Shown: positions 39,742-40,979 of the stretch, piece after piece
How positions within the stretch are numbered: position 1 is the first letter of the stretch
Layout of the letters: each line of letters opens with the position of its first letter
NCBI GenBank assembly: GCA_026387775.1
Contig: JAPLLC010000113.1
Coordinates: 1 to 40,979 of the forward strand
DNA: 40,979 nucleotides
From: Candidatus Methylomirabilota bacterium
GTDB lineage: Bacteria > Methylomirabilota > Methylomirabilia > Methylomirabilales > 2-02-FULL-66-22
Reading direction: 5' to 3'
Notes under the pieces: generated by a model
What the model was told of the DNA's origin: nothing
The model's input: the letters and a program-made list of their open reading frames with translations, nothing else
Database searches by the model: none
Program-made: the position numbers and the translations under genes

Positions 39742-40838
39742 CGCCGAATCCCCTCGGCCTCTTCTGCGTCGGCTTCTCCGGCGAAACCGCCCCTGCCCAC
39801 CTTGCCCCCTGGCTGGCCGATGGCCTGGGTGGAGTCATCCTCTTCAAGCGGAACCTCACGTCGCTTGAGCAGATCTGCCGATTGACCTCGGATCTGCACC
39901 GTGCCGCCTCGCACCCTCTGTTGCTCGGGGTGGACCAGGAGGGGGGGCGTGTCGCGCGATTGCCGCCGCCGTTTCTCACCCCGCCCGCGGCGGCCGAGGT
40001 CGGCCGCACCGGAGATCCCGTGCTGGCCCAGGCCCTGGCCCGCGCGATGGGCCGGGAGTTGCGTGCGGCCGGGATGAACTGGAATCTCGCCCCGGTCCTG
40101 GACGTCCACACCAACCCCGCGAATCCCGTGATCGGCGATCGGGCCTACGGGACGGACCCCGAGACCGTGACCCGCTTCGGCCTGGCGGTGATCGCGGGGC
40201 TGGCGGAGGCCGGCGTCCTGTCCACCGCCAAGCACTTTCCCGGGCACGGCGACACGGCCCTGGACTCTCATCTCACCCTGCCCGAGAGCCCCCAGCCGGC
40301 GGAGCGCTGGCGCGCCATCGAGTTCGTCCCCTTCCGGGCAGCCATCCGGACGGGCGTACCGGCGCTGATGGTCGCCCACCTCCGCTGCCCGGCCCTCGAC
40401 CCGGACCGGCCCGCCAGTCTGTCCCGCGTCGTCATCACGGAGATCCTGCGCGGCGAGCTCGGATTCGACGGTGTGGTGGTGAGCGACGACCTGGAGATGG
40501 CGGCCATCGCCGCCCGGTTCGACATCGGAGAGGCGGCGGTTCGCTTCCTGGAGGCCGGCGGCGACCTGATACTGATCTGCCATGACGAGGCCCGGCAGCG
40601 TGCGGCCCTGGCGGCGGTCCTTTCCGGGCTGAAGAGCGGGAGACTTTCCGAGACCCGGCTGCAGGCCTCACTCGAGCGTCTGGCCCGGCTTCGGACCGGC
40701 CTGCCCGAAGGCGGCACCCGGGTGACCGCAGAGTCCGCGCGCACCGTCGTCGGGTGTGCGGCCCAGCGGACACTCCCCCAGGCTATCCGCCTAGCGAAGA
40801 GTCAAGCTGAGCGGATCGAAGAGACGCCTAGCTCCTGA
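39738..40838 (+). CDS. nagZ: Beta-N-acetylhexosaminidase, glycoside hydrolase family 3
   Basis: 366 residues, no signal peptide. NagZ hallmarks: LLLGVDQEGGRVARL (61-75, Asp66), GDRAYGTDP, KHFPGHGDTALDSH (165-178, the catalytic His in the flexible loop) and VVVSDDLEM with the nucleophile Asp250. It removes GlcNAc from anhydro-muropeptides in the cytoplasm for peptidoglycan recycling. It overlaps the exported-protein gene by 4 bases. The C-terminal tail of about 20 residues (from LAKSQAERIEETPSS) looks non-homologous and may come from sequence after the original stop. Confidence 0.93.
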   Translation: MTPNPLGLFCVGFSGETAPAHLAPWLADGLGGVILFKRNLTSLEQICRLTSDLHRAASHPLLLGVDQEGGRVARLPPPFLTPPAAAEVGRTGDPVLAQALARAMGRELRAAGMNWNLAPVLDVHTNPANPVIGDRAYGTDPETVTRFGLAVIAGLAEAGVLSTAKHFPGHGDTALDSHLTLPESPQPAERWRAIEFVPFRAAIRTGVPALMVAHLRCPALDPDRPASLSRVVITEILRGELGFDGVVVSDDLEMAAIAARFDIGEAAVRFLEAGGDLILICHDEARQRAALAAVLSGLKSGRLSETRLQASLERLARLRTGLPEGGTRVTAESARTVVGCAAQRTLPQAIRLAKSQAERIEETPSS

Positions 40839-40922
40839 GTTAGAGGTTCGCCAACGCATTGCAAGGCCAGAGGGACACCCCGAAGACGCTGCGCCCGCGG
40901 GCGAGCCCGTCCCCGGCACGGA

Positions 40923-40943
40923 GGTCCGCTCGCAGAGCGGACC
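40923..40943. terminator. Hairpin near window end
   Basis: GGTCCGCTC (40923-40931) pairs perfectly with GAGCGGACC (40935-40943) around a 3-base loop, 85 bases after the nagZ stop. No T-run, so termination is uncertain. Nothing else is visible in 40839-40979. Confidence 0.35.
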
Positions 40944-40979
40944 GACCCGGGGTAAGGGCAAGCCGGCATCGGGTACCCG

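Noticed and set aside
1..40979. CRISPR array
   Set aside because: No regularly spaced short repeats were seen. The four dispersed repeats are about 130-160 bases long and 7-15 kb apart.

Overview
The window looks like a chromosomal segment of an uncultured, high-GC bacterium. The evidence is long GC-rich genes, very many opposite-strand shadow reading frames, several LivJ-type solute-binding proteins, a TRAP transporter and CoA-ester catabolism. This mix fits NC10/Rokubacteria-like, deltaproteobacterial or betaproteobacterial soil and sediment organisms. No rRNA or complete tRNA gene is present, so the placement is only an inference.

Layout. 1-4053 (minus) is a housekeeping-like string: RidA-fold protein, purN, a tagaturonate-epimerase-like protein and an NAD-dependent sugar epimerase. 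4078-7300 is an accessory patch, visibly less GC-rich: an AbiEii-type nucleotidyltransferase overlapping a 62-codon gene, an FRG-domain gene in what looks like a lone integron cassette, a flavin split-barrel protein and a tetraheme cytochrome. 7690-13225 (minus) holds an MFS exporter, an orphan LivJ-type binding protein, an unrecognised secreted protein, a decayed amidohydrolase and a GntR regulator. 13226-14011 is a scar zone with a transposase remnant, a beheaded glycosyltransferase and a tRNA-like T-arm. 14012-14512 encodes a C_GCAxxG_C_C protein whose first redox residue is an in-frame UGA, followed at exactly the fdhF spacing by an fdhF-like SECIS hairpin. I regard it as a selenoprotein.

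15850-26030 carries two divergent, paralogous branched-chain-amino-acid-type ABC operons. In the right-hand one the second permease and both ATPases form one 854-residue LivM-LivG-LivF polypeptide. The left-hand one appears to have had the same fusion, now broken by a deletion and frameshift. Both have a hairpin plus T-run between the binding-protein gene and the permease gene.

26101-35061 (minus) is a catabolic locus: IclR regulator, CaiB/BaiF CoA-transferase, HMG-CoA-lyase-like enzyme, then from its own promoter a DctPQM TRAP transporter, an isocitrate-lyase/PEP-mutase family lyase, a DapF-fold protein lacking both catalytic cysteines, and a CitE-like lyase. Together they suggest uptake and CoA-dependent or direct cleavage of a branched C5-C6 dicarboxylate. 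35480-40838 (plus) holds a DUF1232-J-domain protein, a glycosyltransferase-like protein, a receiver-only response regulator, an aminotransferase, an exported protein and NagZ.

Four copies of a roughly 130-160-base imperfect palindrome punctuate the window (1-100, 15722-15853, 27875-28033, 35313-35470). Three of them begin precisely at the stop codon of the preceding gene, and the fourth abuts a start region.
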